Shown here one piece after another: positions 17,283-25,984 of a stretch of 64,000 bases of DNA; position 1 is the stretch's first letter; every line of letters begins with the position of its first letter. Origin of the DNA: Paenibacillus sp. JNUCC-31 (GTDB lineage Bacteria; Bacillota; Bacilli; Paenibacillales; Paenibacillaceae); contig NZ_CP062165.1 of the NCBI RefSeq assembly GCF_014844075.1, positions 6,138,001-6,202,000 on the forward strand, in the 5' to 3' direction. A program made the position numbers and the translations under genes. A model generated the notes under the pieces. It ran no database searches. It was not told the DNA's origin and was given only the letters and a program-made list of their open reading frames with translations.

Positions 17283-17293
17283 AGGTGAACGCA

Positions 17294-18310
17294 TTGGCGA
17301 AGGCAAGCAGTCAGGGGCTGACTGGAAGACAAAAAGCAGCAATTTTGCTCATTACATTAGGTCCGGAGGTATCCGCACAAATCTTCAAACATCTGCGTGA
17401 TGAGGAGATCGAACAACTAACGTTGGAGATTGCCAATGTTCGCAAAGTGGATGCTTCCGAAAAAGATATGATTATGGCTGAGTTTCACCAGATCTGTCTT
17501 GCACAGGAATACATTTCTCAGGGCGGCATTACTTACGCAAGAGAGATTTTGGAAAAAGCACTCGGATCGCAAAAAGCACTTGAAGTTATTAACCGTTTGA
17601 CGGCTACGCTGCAAGTTAGACCATTTGACTTTGCACGCAAAGCGGATCCAAATCAAATTTTGAACTTCATTCAAAACGAAAGTCCTCAAACGATTGCACT
17701 CGTACTATCGTACTTGCAATTTGAGCAGGCAGCAGCCATCTTGTCTTCGTTGCCACAAGAGAAGCAGGCGGACGTAGCACGCAGGGTTGCTGTGATGGAC
17801 AGCACTTCTCCGGAAGTTATATCACAAGTGGAGCGCGTACTGGAACAGAAGTTATCATCCACTGTGACGCAGGACTACACGAATGCGGGTGGTATTGAAT
17901 CAATCGTTCAGATCTTGAATGGAGTCGACCGGGGTACGGAGCGTACCATTCTCGACTCGCTGGAAATTCAGGATCCGGAACTTGCAGAAGAAATCAAGAA
18001 ACGCATGTTTGTATTCGAGGATATCGTCAATGTGGATGATCGTTCAATTCAGCGCATTATCCGGGATATCGACAACGGAGATTTGCAATTGGCGCTCAAA
18101 GTGGCAAGCGAAGAAGTACGGGATGCCGTATTCCGGAATATGTCGAAACGGATGTCAGAAACGTTCAAGGAAGAAATGGAATTCATGGGACCTGTGCGGT
18201 TGCGTGATGTTGAGGAAGCTCAAACTCGTATCGTAGGAACGATCCGTAGATTGGAAGAAGCTGGTGAGATCATTATCGCTCGCGGTGGAGGAGATGATAT
18301 CATTGTCTAA
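17294..18310 (+). CDS. fliG: Flagellar motor switch protein FliG
   Basis: 338 residues, the same length as B. subtilis FliG. FliG transmits torque from the stator and binds FliF and FliM. Signatures seen are LTGRQKAAILLITLGPEVSAQIFKHL, the EHPQ-like middle motif as NESPQTIALVLSYL, and the C-terminal torque helix region RSIQRIIRDIDNGDLQLALK. The TTG at 17294 is chosen because the ribosome site AGAGGTGA (17281-17288) is 5 nt away. The GTG at 17285 lies inside that site. The stop overlaps fliH. Confidence 0.95.
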   Translation: MAKASSQGLTGRQKAAILLITLGPEVSAQIFKHLRDEEIEQLTLEIANVRKVDASEKDMIMAEFHQICLAQEYISQGGITYAREILEKALGSQKALEVINRLTATLQVRPFDFARKADPNQILNFIQNESPQTIALVLSYLQFEQAAAILSSLPQEKQADVARRVAVMDSTSPEVISQVERVLEQKLSSTVTQDYTNAGGIESIVQILNGVDRGTERTILDSLEIQDPELAEEIKKRMFVFEDIVNVDDRSIQRIIRDIDNGDLQLALKVASEEVRDAVFRNMSKRMSETFKEEMEFMGPVRLRDVEEAQTRIVGTIRRLEEAGEIIIARGGGDDIIV

Positions 18311-19163
18311 TTTGATTAAATCTTTCCAGTATGTACCGGTCGATGACCGCAAACGACTCGAAAATCATCATCATTATGGTGGATCAGAGTCTGAATCGGA
18401 ATTAAACGGTGAACGTGCTGAAGGTTCCGAAGCTGAGGTGCTGCAGGCACGCGTAGACGAGGAAACACAACGTCTTACTGCGGAGATGCTGGAGGATGCC
18501 AAGGAGTTTGCAGAAAAGCAGGTACGTGAAGCTTCGGAGGAAGCCGAGCGAATGCTTCAAGAAGCCCGTGAACAAATCGATACCTGGTGGCAGGAGCAGC
18601 GTCAGCAGGACGAACATCTGACTGAAGCGCTTCGTTCACAAGGCTTTCAACAGGGTTTTGAAGAAGGCAAAGTACAGGCTGAACTGGATCTCCAGGTGCA
18701 GATCGAAAAGATGATGAAGGAAGCCCGTGAGGTACTTGAGGAAGCATACGTAGCTAAAGATCAGATAATTCAGGAAGCAGAGCCTTTCCTTGTGGAGCTT
18801 GCCTGCGGTATTGCTGAGAAAGTAATAGATAAACAACTGTCTGTTGAACCGGAGCATACGCTAGAGCTGATTCGTCAGAACTTGCTACGCAAACGGGAGC
18901 AGGGCATGATCACTTTATGTGTGGCGCCTGATCAATTTGCTTTTGTTCAAGGCGCGCGTGAGGAGTTGGCTCTGGCGATTGACTCCCAGGCAGAATTGCA
19001 AATTTTGCCTGATGCTACGGTAAAAGACAAAGGATGTGTTATACGCTCTTCATTTGGAAGCGTAGATGCGAGAATCGATACACAGCTTTCTGAAATCAAA
19101 AAAGAACTGGTCCGCATAGCACTTGAGGATGAGGAGCGAAAAAATCAACATGAAGGTTCTTAG
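18303..19163 (+). CDS. fliH: Flagellar export ATPase regulator FliH
   Basis: 286 residues. FliH binds FliI and links the export ATPase to the motor. The N-terminal half is a highly charged coiled coil (Glu/Ala/Arg/Gln-rich, residues ~30-160). The C-terminal half is the globular FliI-binding domain (VELACGIAEKVIDKQL, then LEIR-like repeats and IRSSFGSVDARI). GGAGGAG at 18287-18293 lies right against an ATG at 18294, so the TTG at 18303 (9-nt spacing, MSNLIKSFQ) is preferred. This makes an 8-bp overlap with fliG. Confidence 0.9.
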   Translation: MSNLIKSFQYVPVDDRKRLENHHHYGGSESESELNGERAEGSEAEVLQARVDEETQRLTAEMLEDAKEFAEKQVREASEEAERMLQEAREQIDTWWQEQRQQDEHLTEALRSQGFQQGFEEGKVQAELDLQVQIEKMMKEAREVLEEAYVAKDQIIQEAEPFLVELACGIAEKVIDKQLSVEPEHTLELIRQNLLRKREQGMITLCVAPDQFAFVQGAREELALAIDSQAELQILPDATVKDKGCVIRSSFGSVDARIDTQLSEIKKELVRIALEDEERKNQHEGS

Positions 19164-20469
19164 CTCACAACGTTATATGGAACATCTGCGGCAGTTTGAT
19201 CCCGTTCGCATTAACGGCAAAGTTACTCAGGTCATTGGTCTTATGGTTGAGTCTGAAGGTCCGGATGCGAGTATCGGCGATGTATGTTATATCTATCCAG
19301 GCAAGTCCGCCAAGCCGCTTCAGGCAGAGGTCGTTGGATTTCGGGATAACAAAGTGCTGCTTATGCCACTCGGAGAACTTCAATCCATTGGTCCTGGATG
19401 TGATGTGGTCGGAACCGGGAAACCACTTGGGGTTCAGGTTGGATCAGAATTGCTCGGTAAAGTATTAGATGGATTGGGAAAACCTTTGGACGGATCATTG
19501 TTGCCATCTAGAATGCCAATGTACTCTACGTCCAATACGCCAGTAAATCCGATGGACCGACCTCGGGTACTCGAAACGATGGGTGTTGGTGTAAGAGCCA
19601 TTGACGGTCTCTTAACGGTTGGCAAGGGACAGCGGGTCGGAATCTTTGCCGGATCGGGTGTGGGTAAAAGCACGCTGATGGGTATGATTGCCCGCAATAC
19701 AGCAGCTGATGTCAACGTAATTGCTTTGGTTGGCGAGCGGGGACGTGAGGTTCGTGATTTTATTGAGCGGGATTTGGGCCCGGAGGGGCTGGAACGATCC
19801 GTCGTTATAGTTGCTACGTCCGATCAGCCTGCATTGATTCGAATCAAGGGTGCGGTCATCGCAACCACAATTGCGGAGTATTTCAGAGACAGAGGCATGA
19901 ATGTGATGTTGATGATGGACTCCGTTACCCGCTACGCCATGGCTCAAAGGGAAGTGGGACTTGCCGTTGGAGAACCCCCTGCGATGAGAGGGTATACACC
20001 TTCTGTGTTTGCAAGTTTGCCCAAGTTGCTTGAGCGAGCGGGGACTGGGCCTACAGGTTCGATTACAGCTTTTTACACGGTCCTGGTGGATGGGGATGAT
20101 ATGAACGAGCCCATCGCGGATGCGGTGAGGGGGATACTGGATGGTCATATTGTGCTAAACCGGTCCATTGCGAATAAAGGTCATTTTCCTGCCATTGATG
20201 TACTTGCCAGCATTAGTCGTGTAATGAAGGATATCGCTCCTGAAGAGCAGTTGGAAGCTGTTAATAATATGAAGAGACTAATGGCTGTATATAAAGAATC
20301 AGAGGATTTAATTAACATCGGGGCCTACCAAAGAGGTTCCAATGCAGCCATAGATGAGTCCATAGACCAGATTGATAGCATTTGGAACTTTACAAGACAG
20401 AAAGTCGATGAAAAAGTAACGCTAAGTGAAGTACAGGAACGTTTGATTCTTGAATTTGCAAGGAGATGA
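19150..20469 (+). CDS. fliI: Flagellum-specific export ATPase FliI
   Basis: 439 residues, homologous to F1-ATPase beta. It energises or assists flagellar protein export. N-terminal beta-barrel GKVTQVIGLMVESEGP; P-loop GSGVGKST at residues 168-175; LVGERGREVRDFIERDLG; Walker B LMMDSVTRYAMAQRE; and FYTVLVDGDDMNEPIAD. The ATG at 19150 is chosen from the alignment to the family (MKVLSSQRYMEHL). GAGGAG at 19131-19136 is 13 nt away, slightly long, and an upstream TTG/ATG at 19123/19129 cannot be fully excluded. It overlaps fliH by 14 bp. Confidence 0.96.
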   Translation: MKVLSSQRYMEHLRQFDPVRINGKVTQVIGLMVESEGPDASIGDVCYIYPGKSAKPLQAEVVGFRDNKVLLMPLGELQSIGPGCDVVGTGKPLGVQVGSELLGKVLDGLGKPLDGSLLPSRMPMYSTSNTPVNPMDRPRVLETMGVGVRAIDGLLTVGKGQRVGIFAGSGVGKSTLMGMIARNTAADVNVIALVGERGREVRDFIERDLGPEGLERSVVIVATSDQPALIRIKGAVIATTIAEYFRDRGMNVMLMMDSVTRYAMAQREVGLAVGEPPAMRGYTPSVFASLPKLLERAGTGPTGSITAFYTVLVDGDDMNEPIADAVRGILDGHIVLNRSIANKGHFPAIDVLASISRVMKDIAPEEQLEAVNNMKRLMAVYKESEDLINIGAYQRGSNAAIDESIDQIDSIWNFTRQKVDEKVTLSEVQERLILEFARR

Positions 20470-20480
20470 AAGGGTAAACG

Positions 20481-20933
20481 ATGAAATTTCGATATCATTT
20501 CCAGAAGGTTGTTGACCTGAAAAGCAATGAAAAAACGCAAGCGGAGTGGATGTTATCCACAGCAATTGGAAAACTGCAAACTGAGGAAGAGCATCTTTTA
20601 CAACTTATGAATGATAAAAGGAAACTGATTGATGTCATTCAATCCGCTACGGAAAGCAAGGCTTCCGTATCCAGTATTCAGGAGATGCAGCGGTATGTCC
20701 ATCATCTGGATGAGTGCATATTACGAAAAAACAGTGATGTTCGACATGCTCAGGTCAATGTGCAGCGGAATCAGACGTTTCTGAACGGAAAAATGATGGA
20801 TGAAAAAGTGTGGGTTGGAGCGAGAGACAAGGCCAAAATCAAATTTCAGCAGGAGATGCTCCTCCGGGAACAGAACGATCTGGACGAGATGGCTACTGTA
20901 CGCTTCGCTGCCAAAGCCGGACGCGCGAATTGA
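20481..20933 (+). CDS. fliJ: Flagellar export chaperone FliJ
   Basis: 150 residues. FliJ is a helical stalk protein that sits in the FliI ring and interacts with the FlhA gate. It is almost wholly predicted helical and charged, starting MKFRYHFQKVVDLKSNEKTQAEW, which fits the family start. Position after fliI is diagnostic. It is 11 bp downstream of fliI, with AAGGAGATG overlapping the fliI stop as the likely ribosome site. Confidence 0.9.
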   Translation: MKFRYHFQKVVDLKSNEKTQAEWMLSTAIGKLQTEEEHLLQLMNDKRKLIDVIQSATESKASVSSIQEMQRYVHHLDECILRKNSDVRHAQVNVQRNQTFLNGKMMDEKVWVGARDKAKIKFQQEMLLREQNDLDEMATVRFAAKAGRAN

Positions 20934-20975
20934 TGTGAGCGGGCGCGAAGTTGTCTCGTGAAGGAGGAAAGAACC

Positions 20976-21914
20976 ATGGCTGTTAAAGACACGGATTTGG
21001 AAAAAGAGTCGAGCGGCGGTTGGGAAAAGTTTTTGATGATTTCAATCCCCATTGTATTTACTGTGGTACTGCTGGGTGTACTGCTCACTCTATTTAATGT
21101 AGATATTCGCAATAATTTGCTTGAAGTGGCTAACAAAGTTCCTGTCGTGAAGAACTGGTTACCTGATCCTGTTTTAGACCCAGAGAAAGAGAAACTGGAG
21201 AAAAGTGAGCAGCAGGTCGAAAGTGCAGAAGCAACAATAGAAAAGCTGAAAGCACAAGTAAGTGCCAAGGAAACAGAGCTAAAAGAAGCGAAAAATGCCA
21301 CGACGACTGAGGCAAAAAAAGCAACCGATCTGCAAAAAAAATTGGATGATGCCGAAAAAGTGGCTGAAACCGCTGCGTCGGCAACACCGGAGACTGAATC
21401 CGATTATCAGAAACAAATCAAAGATTTGGCTAAGATGTATGCGGACATGAGTCCCAGCAAGGCTGCACCGATTTTGCAAAATATGACGAATGAAGAGATG
21501 GTACTGCTCTTGAGTGCGATGCAATCCGCAGCGCGGACCAAGGTGCTGGAGAAAATGGATCCGAAAACAGCGGCTGATGTCACGATGATGATGAAGGATG
21601 CAAAACCATCCGGTGATCTGGCTTTGGATGCCATACAATCTCGATTAAAGAAAGAGACTGCAACAACATCAACGGCGTCTACGACCAACTCCAAAAATTT
21701 GGATAAAAATCAGCTTAGTCAAACGTTTGCTTCTATGTCGGCCTCGAGTGGCGCCAAGCTTCTGTTAGAGACTTATAAATTAAGTCCTGACAAAACCTTG
21801 ACCATCCTGAATTCTGTGGACGATGCGACACGTTCTCAATTGCTTGAAAACATGTCGACAGAAAATTCGGTCGAAACTGCGAAAATTTTAAACAAATTAA
21901 TGGGTAACAAGTAA
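20976..21914 (+). CDS. YlxF/MotE-like membrane protein with MgtE_N-type domain
   Basis: 312 residues. One N-terminal membrane helix (LMISIPIVFTVVLLGVLLTL, residues ~14-34) is followed by a long Glu/Lys/Ala-rich coiled coil (~60-135) and a domain of MgtE intracellular N type (IKDLAKMYADMSPSKAAPIL, then VLEKMDPKTAADV), with a possible second copy near the C-terminus (SPDKTLTILNSVDD). It occupies the place of B. subtilis ylxF between fliJ and fliK. MotE proteins act as FliG-linked or stator chaperones in other bacteria; the role here is inferred. The GTG at 20958 precedes the ribosome site AAGGAGGAAA, so the ATG at 20976 is used. Confidence 0.85.
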   Translation: MAVKDTDLEKESSGGWEKFLMISIPIVFTVVLLGVLLTLFNVDIRNNLLEVANKVPVVKNWLPDPVLDPEKEKLEKSEQQVESAEATIEKLKAQVSAKETELKEAKNATTTEAKKATDLQKKLDDAEKVAETAASATPETESDYQKQIKDLAKMYADMSPSKAAPILQNMTNEEMVLLLSAMQSAARTKVLEKMDPKTAADVTMMMKDAKPSGDLALDAIQSRLKKETATTSTASTTNSKNLDKNQLSQTFASMSASSGAKLLLETYKLSPDKTLTILNSVDDATRSQLLENMSTENSVETAKILNKLMGNK

Positions 21915-21955
21915 GATTTGTGCTTCTGTTCACTATGGAGAGGAGGTGAAAACAA

Positions 21956-23338
21956 ATGTCGATTGTATATCAAATGACATCTACGTCATCTGCCAAGACA
22001 ACAGGTGCAGCTCAGACAGCAGGAACGGGGTCCAAAGGTGCAGTTGCTGGGACGAGTGGTGATTTTCTACAAACTCTGGCACAGTCTTTGAGTGGTGGTA
22101 CAACAGAGGATAACAGCTCGGCTGCTTCAGGGAGTTTAACAGCGAATCCACTTATGTTTACATTTGCAACGAGTGATGATGGCGAACAAACGTCGATCAC
22201 CGAAATCCTGAGTTCGCTATTCGCAGATTTGGATTCGCTTGACAAAGCTTTGGAGAATGATCCGTCACTACTAGAGGATTTACAAAGTCTGATTCAGCAG
22301 ATGTACGCTCAATTAAATGCTAATTCAGGCTCTCAAGCAGAAGGTTCAGATGAGCCCACAACTGAAACGGGAAGTGCGGCATCTGCAATTGATCTAGCGG
22401 AGCATCCCGCAGCAGTGCGTTTTGTATTACAGGACGTGCTTACACAGTTGATTGCTGGAATGAATGAGCCGAATAGTGCAGTTGTCAAAAATGCGCCTGA
22501 ATTCAAGCACCTGCTTCAATCTCTTCAAAGTCAGCTGCAAGATGCTGGTATTGACACCAGTATTACTAAAGGTTGGACAGAGCTCAAATCTATTCTGGAC
22601 ACCTTAGGGGCAGCTAAGGATCAGGCTGTTCAAGTCGCTCAAACAAATTCCGTTCAATCGTCCAAGCAAGACTCGGTGGTACCGCAAGTTCTTGTTGCGA
22701 CGGCTTCAAATGCTGGGACTAAAGGTACTGTTGAATCGGACGTAACAGCTTCTTCAAAGGAAGTTGGGGAAATGGACCATTCAAGCATCATCACAGCAGG
22801 CGAGTTGTCCTTGCGTTCATCAGGTACAGCAGCAGGTAAACCGGCTGAACCTGTAATGCAAACATCTCAATTTGCAAAAGAGATGACACAGTTTGTCGTG
22901 AACAAATTGGACATCGTGCAGCAAAAAGGATTTTCGGAGGCGACCATCTCACTTCGTCCGGAACATCTGGGTAAGCTGGATGTGCAGATTACTTTGCAAA
23001 ATGGACAATTGGTTGCACGTTTTATGACAGAACATTCGATGGCGAAAGACATGCTGGAACAGCAGATGATGCAGCTGCGTAGCTCGCTTCAGGCTCAGGG
23101 CATTCAAGTGGAACGGCTTGAGGTTACTCAAAACAGTTCATTAGGTTCACAGATGTATCAAGATGGCGGACGCCAGCCAGGAAGTAACTCACAGCAGCAA
23201 CGTCGTTCACGTGAACGTGAAGAACAATCGGATGACGCTGTAAGTACAGCAAGCCTTCAGGAAGAATTACGCAACTGGCGCAGCGAGCATGAAGACGGAA
23301 CTGACCTTCAAAGAGACACGTTTACCGCAGAAGCTTAA
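21956..23338 (+). CDS. fliK: Flagellar hook-length control protein FliK
   Basis: 460 residues. FliK is exported as a molecular ruler and switches substrate specificity by contacting FlhB. It has a Ser/Thr/Gly/Gln-rich, low-complexity N-terminal ruler region. The compact C-terminal Flg_hook domain spans ~305-390 (ISLRPEHLGKLDVQITLQ, then LRSSLQAQGIQVERLEV), with a charged Gln/Arg/Glu-rich tail. The start follows GAGAGGAGGTG. Its position between the ylxF-like gene and flgD is the standard one. Confidence 0.93.
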   Translation: MSIVYQMTSTSSAKTTGAAQTAGTGSKGAVAGTSGDFLQTLAQSLSGGTTEDNSSAASGSLTANPLMFTFATSDDGEQTSITEILSSLFADLDSLDKALENDPSLLEDLQSLIQQMYAQLNANSGSQAEGSDEPTTETGSAASAIDLAEHPAAVRFVLQDVLTQLIAGMNEPNSAVVKNAPEFKHLLQSLQSQLQDAGIDTSITKGWTELKSILDTLGAAKDQAVQVAQTNSVQSSKQDSVVPQVLVATASNAGTKGTVESDVTASSKEVGEMDHSSIITAGELSLRSSGTAAGKPAEPVMQTSQFAKEMTQFVVNKLDIVQQKGFSEATISLRPEHLGKLDVQITLQNGQLVARFMTEHSMAKDMLEQQMMQLRSSLQAQGIQVERLEVTQNSSLGSQMYQDGGRQPGSNSQQQRRSREREEQSDDAVSTASLQEELRNWRSEHEDGTDLQRDTFTAEA

Positions 23339-23358
23339 ATCAGAAATGAGGTGAAAAT

Positions 23359-23916
23359 ATGGCTAATGAAGCTATTTCAACGAATAATACCTGGCCCAAC
23401 TATTCGGCTGCGAATAAAGCTACAACAAGTGCTGCAACAAAGGAGCTGGGCAAGGATCAGTTTCTGAAAATATTGATTACTCAGCTCCAGAATCAGGACC
23501 CTATGCAACCAATGGAAGATAAGGAATTTATCGCTCAGATGGCCCAGTTCAGTTCGGTAGAACAACTGGTGAATATCTCGACTCAGCTTAAGACCTTGAA
23601 TCAGTCTCTTGGAGCAGTATCTGGCATGATTGGCCGAGAGATCAGTTGGCTTTCTTCTAATAAAGAGGATAACGGAACCCTCCGTCAGGGTATTGTGGAT
23701 TCCATCGTTGTAAGAGACGGTGTACAGTACGCGAAAGTTGGCAAGGACGAAATCAAGTTGGATGAAATTATTCAGGTAACCAATCCAGCACAGGCTGAAG
23801 GAAATGAACCGCCTGTTCAGAACGTCGCAGATGGAACTGAAGCTGAAGCGAACCAGGGCCAGAACAATCAACCGGAATCCTCAGCACAGCCTGAAGACAA
23901 TGGAAACATATTATGA
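23359..23916 (+). CDS. flgD: Flagellar hook assembly protein FlgD
   Basis: 185 residues. FlgD caps the growing hook and is discarded later. The conserved part is KDQFLKILITQLQNQDPMQPMEDKEFIAQMAQFSSVEQLVNI in the N-terminal half. The family core is followed by a short beta-rich segment and an acidic Glu/Gln/Asn-rich tail. It is shorter than the ~230-residue proteobacterial form, as usual in Bacillus, so the Tudor/Fn-type C-terminal domains are reduced. The next gene starts within its stop codon region (4-bp overlap at 23913). Confidence 0.95.
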   Translation: MANEAISTNNTWPNYSAANKATTSAATKELGKDQFLKILITQLQNQDPMQPMEDKEFIAQMAQFSSVEQLVNISTQLKTLNQSLGAVSGMIGREISWLSSNKEDNGTLRQGIVDSIVVRDGVQYAKVGKDEIKLDEIIQVTNPAQAEGNEPPVQNVADGTEAEANQGQNNQPESSAQPEDNGNIL

Positions 23917-24296
23917 GTGATCGGATAACCGTAGGCCAGCTGTATACAGGTCCGATTACGCCCAATTTGCTTAATCGCTCCAAAACGGGAGACACATCCA
24001 ATGGTCCTGAACGACCTTTTGCCCAGGTACTGGAAGACAATCTTCTGAAATTGAGTAATCATGCTGCCAAAAGATTGGAACAGCGTGGTATTGAACTCAA
24101 GACTGAGCAGATGCAGCAAATCGGAACTGCCTTGGATAAGGCCGCTGCCAAAGGAGCCAAGGAATCCTTGATTCTGATGCAGGATATGGCCTTTATCGTG
24201 AATGTCAAAAATCGCACTGTCGTCACAGCCATGGATAGTGAGAGCATGAAGAACAATGTATTCACTCAGATTGATAGTGCTGTAATCATTTCTTGA
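23913..24296 (+). CDS. TIGR02530-type flagellar operon protein
   Basis: 127 residues. It matches the small family described only as a flagellar operon protein (TIGR02530-like): SNHAAKRLEQRGIELKTEQMQ, LDKAAAKGAKESLILMQDMAFIVNVKNRTVVTA, then a short end with VFTQIDSAVII. The gene sits between flgD and the hook gene and overlaps flgD by 4 bp, so it probably helps hook assembly. Its exact job is not known to me. No signal peptide or membrane segment is seen. The assignment is by motif memory and gene position. Confidence 0.8.
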   Translation: MSDRITVGQLYTGPITPNLLNRSKTGDTSNGPERPFAQVLEDNLLKLSNHAAKRLEQRGIELKTEQMQQIGTALDKAAAKGAKESLILMQDMAFIVNVKNRTVVTAMDSESMKNNVFTQIDSAVIIS

Positions 24297-24321
24297 CCGG
24301 CTGGCCCTTCTCGGGAGCCGG
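24297..24321 (+). other. Stable hairpin between the TIGR02530-type gene and flgE
   Basis: CCGGCT (24297-24302) pairs with AGCCGG (24316-24321), and CCC/GGG extends it inside. It starts immediately after the upstream stop codon and is not followed by a T-run. Confidence 0.5.
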
Positions 24322-24377
24322 AATGCCGCTGACCGACTGATGCGGTAACCAAATTAAGGCTGGGAGGCTTTTTATAA

Positions 24378-25196
24378 ATGTTGAAATCAATGTACTCAGG
24401 CGTTTCCGGGATGCGGGGTTTTCAAACAAAACTCGATGTAATCGGTAATAATATTGCGAACGTAAATACGGTTGGATTCAAGGGAAGTCGTGTTATGTTC
24501 AAAGATATTATGAGCCAAACGACAGCAGGGGTAACTGCTCCGACGGATACTCCAACCGGTGGTGTGAACGCAAAGCAAATCGGTTTGGGTGTATCTGTAG
24601 GTTCTATTGACACATTGCATCTTGCGGGAAGTCCTATGACAACAAACAATCCAACAGATTTGCGTATTAATGGAGATGGTTTTTTCCTGGTACGATTGAG
24701 CGAAGATCAGGAAGTTCCCTACCTTACTCGCGCCGGTGATTTCCACGTTGATGCGGCACGCAACCTTCTGACTTCAGACGGTCTGTTTGTAATGGACAGC
24801 GGTGGTGGCAACATTACCATTCCTGATGATGTTGTTTCATTCACGATTGGTCAGGACGGAACAATCAACCAGACTATGGCTGACGGAACGATCGAGCCAG
24901 GTCCACAGATTGGAATCGGTAAAGTAGTCAATCCGGAAGGACTTGAAAAAATCGGGGGCAACCTGTATCGCATGACTGCAAATGCCAATCCGGATGGTGC
25001 ACTTGAACCTTTGACAGCCAATAGTGCAGAAGATGGAACAGGTTCAATTATTGCAGGACAACTTGAAATGTCCAATGTGGATCTGACTGGTGAATTTACA
25101 GAAATGATCGTAGCTCAGCGTGGATTCCAGGCGAACTCGCGGATCATTACAACATCCGATGAAGTGCTTCAGGAAGTAGTTAACCTGAAACGTTAA
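24378..25196 (+). CDS. flgE: Flagellar hook protein FlgE (FlgG-like)
   Basis: 272 residues, close to the ~264-residue B. subtilis hook protein. The N-terminus MLKSMYSGVSGMRGFQTKLDV with NNIANVNTVGFKGSRVMF is the rod/hook signature. The middle has NNPTDLRINGDGFFLV. The C-terminal helix is FTEMIVAQRGFQANSRIITTSDEVLQEVV. Short Firmicute hook proteins look very like the distal rod protein FlgG; operon position after fliK-flgD supports FlgE. Stable hairpins lie on both sides of the gene, which may adjust its mRNA level for a high-copy protein. Confidence 0.9.
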   Translation: MLKSMYSGVSGMRGFQTKLDVIGNNIANVNTVGFKGSRVMFKDIMSQTTAGVTAPTDTPTGGVNAKQIGLGVSVGSIDTLHLAGSPMTTNNPTDLRINGDGFFLVRLSEDQEVPYLTRAGDFHVDAARNLLTSDGLFVMDSGGGNITIPDDVVSFTIGQDGTINQTMADGTIEPGPQIGIGKVVNPEGLEKIGGNLYRMTANANPDGALEPLTANSAEDGTGSIIAGQLEMSNVDLTGEFTEMIVAQRGFQANSRIITTSDEVLQEVVNLKR

Positions 25197-25220
25197 TAAC
25201 TGATTTGTAATATTGAATGC

Positions 25221-25242
25221 GTGGGGGAGCCTGCTCCTCCAC
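25221..25242 (+). other. Stable hairpin downstream of flgE
   Basis: GTGGGGGAG (25221-25229), loop CCTG, CTCCTCCAC (25234-25242): a 9-bp stem with one G-U pair and no T-run after it. It sits 25 bp past the flgE stop. Confidence 0.55.
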
Positions 25243-25262
25243 TCTGATCGAGGGGGCTTAGC

Positions 25263-25484
25263 ATGATTTCGGTTACGCGGTTAAATGGTTCTCCCATGTG
25301 GTTAAATGCGCTGATGGTTGAGATTGTAGAAGAAACACCGGACACGTATATTACTCTGGTAACCGGAAAGAGACTCATTGTGCTTGAAAAAGCGGATGAA
25401 GTCATTTCCAAAATTAAAGAATACAACCGTGAAATCGGGGTTCAGGCAGCCACTATCAAAGTGCAGCAAACGGAGGAGTCCTGA
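25263..25484 (+). CDS. swrD: FlbD/SwrD-family flagellar protein
   Basis: 73 residues. FlbD-family protein: MISVTRLNGSPMWLNALMVEIVEETPDTYITL, then a Lys-rich end. In B. subtilis the gene in this place (ylzI, now swrD) raises flagellar torque and is needed for swarming, so a similar role is inferred. It starts 21 bp after the flgE 3' hairpin, behind the purine-rich GAGGGGGC. Its stop TGA overlaps the ATG of fliL by one base (TGATG). Confidence 0.88.
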   Translation: MISVTRLNGSPMWLNALMVEIVEETPDTYITLVTGKRLIVLEKADEVISKIKEYNREIGVQAATIKVQQTEES

Positions 25485-25945
25485 TGAAAAAGATGTTGCC
25501 ATGGCTTGCAACTAGCTTGTTAGCTATAACACTCATTGTGGTGGTTGTGTTTGTATTTATGCAAGGACAGAATGGGAATAAGGTTGATACACATACGGCA
25601 GCCGCTGCTGAAGAGAAGAAAATGACTGCAGATGAGATTGTTGAAGTTTCCTCAGAGCTTGGTGAAATCAAAACCAACTTGGCTGATATAGACCATGTTG
25701 TCGTTGTAAGTTTTTCTTTCAAATTGTCTGACAAAAAGGCTAAAGAAGATTTTGAGAAAATTAAGGAAATTACGGTGAAACCTATTATCATTCAGACTTT
25801 TGCGGATACCAAAACTGATGAGCTCGCTACAGCGAAAGGTCGCATTCAATTTAATAAAAATTTGACCGAGCTTATTAATGAAGCATTGCCAGAAGGTAAG
25901 CTTGTTAGCACTAGTTTTTCTGCTTTTGTGATGGCGCCGATGTAA
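25484..25945 (+). CDS. fliL: Flagellar basal body-associated protein FliL
   Basis: 153 residues. FliL surrounds the stator units and supports torque. It has one N-terminal membrane helix (LPWLATSLLAITLIVVVVFVFM, residues ~4-25) and an extracytoplasmic domain with the family-type ending ELINEALPEGKLVSTSFSAFVM. The start overlaps the stop of the FlbD-like gene by one base, and GGAGGAG lies 6-12 nt upstream. 39 bp separate it from fliM. Confidence 0.93.
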   Translation: MKKMLPWLATSLLAITLIVVVVFVFMQGQNGNKVDTHTAAAAEEKKMTADEIVEVSSELGEIKTNLADIDHVVVVSFSFKLSDKKAKEDFEKIKEITVKPIIIQTFADTKTDELATAKGRIQFNKNLTELINEALPEGKLVSTSFSAFVMAPM

Positions 25946-25984
25946 TGAACAGGACACGCTGTAAATCTGTAAGGGGGTGAGAAC

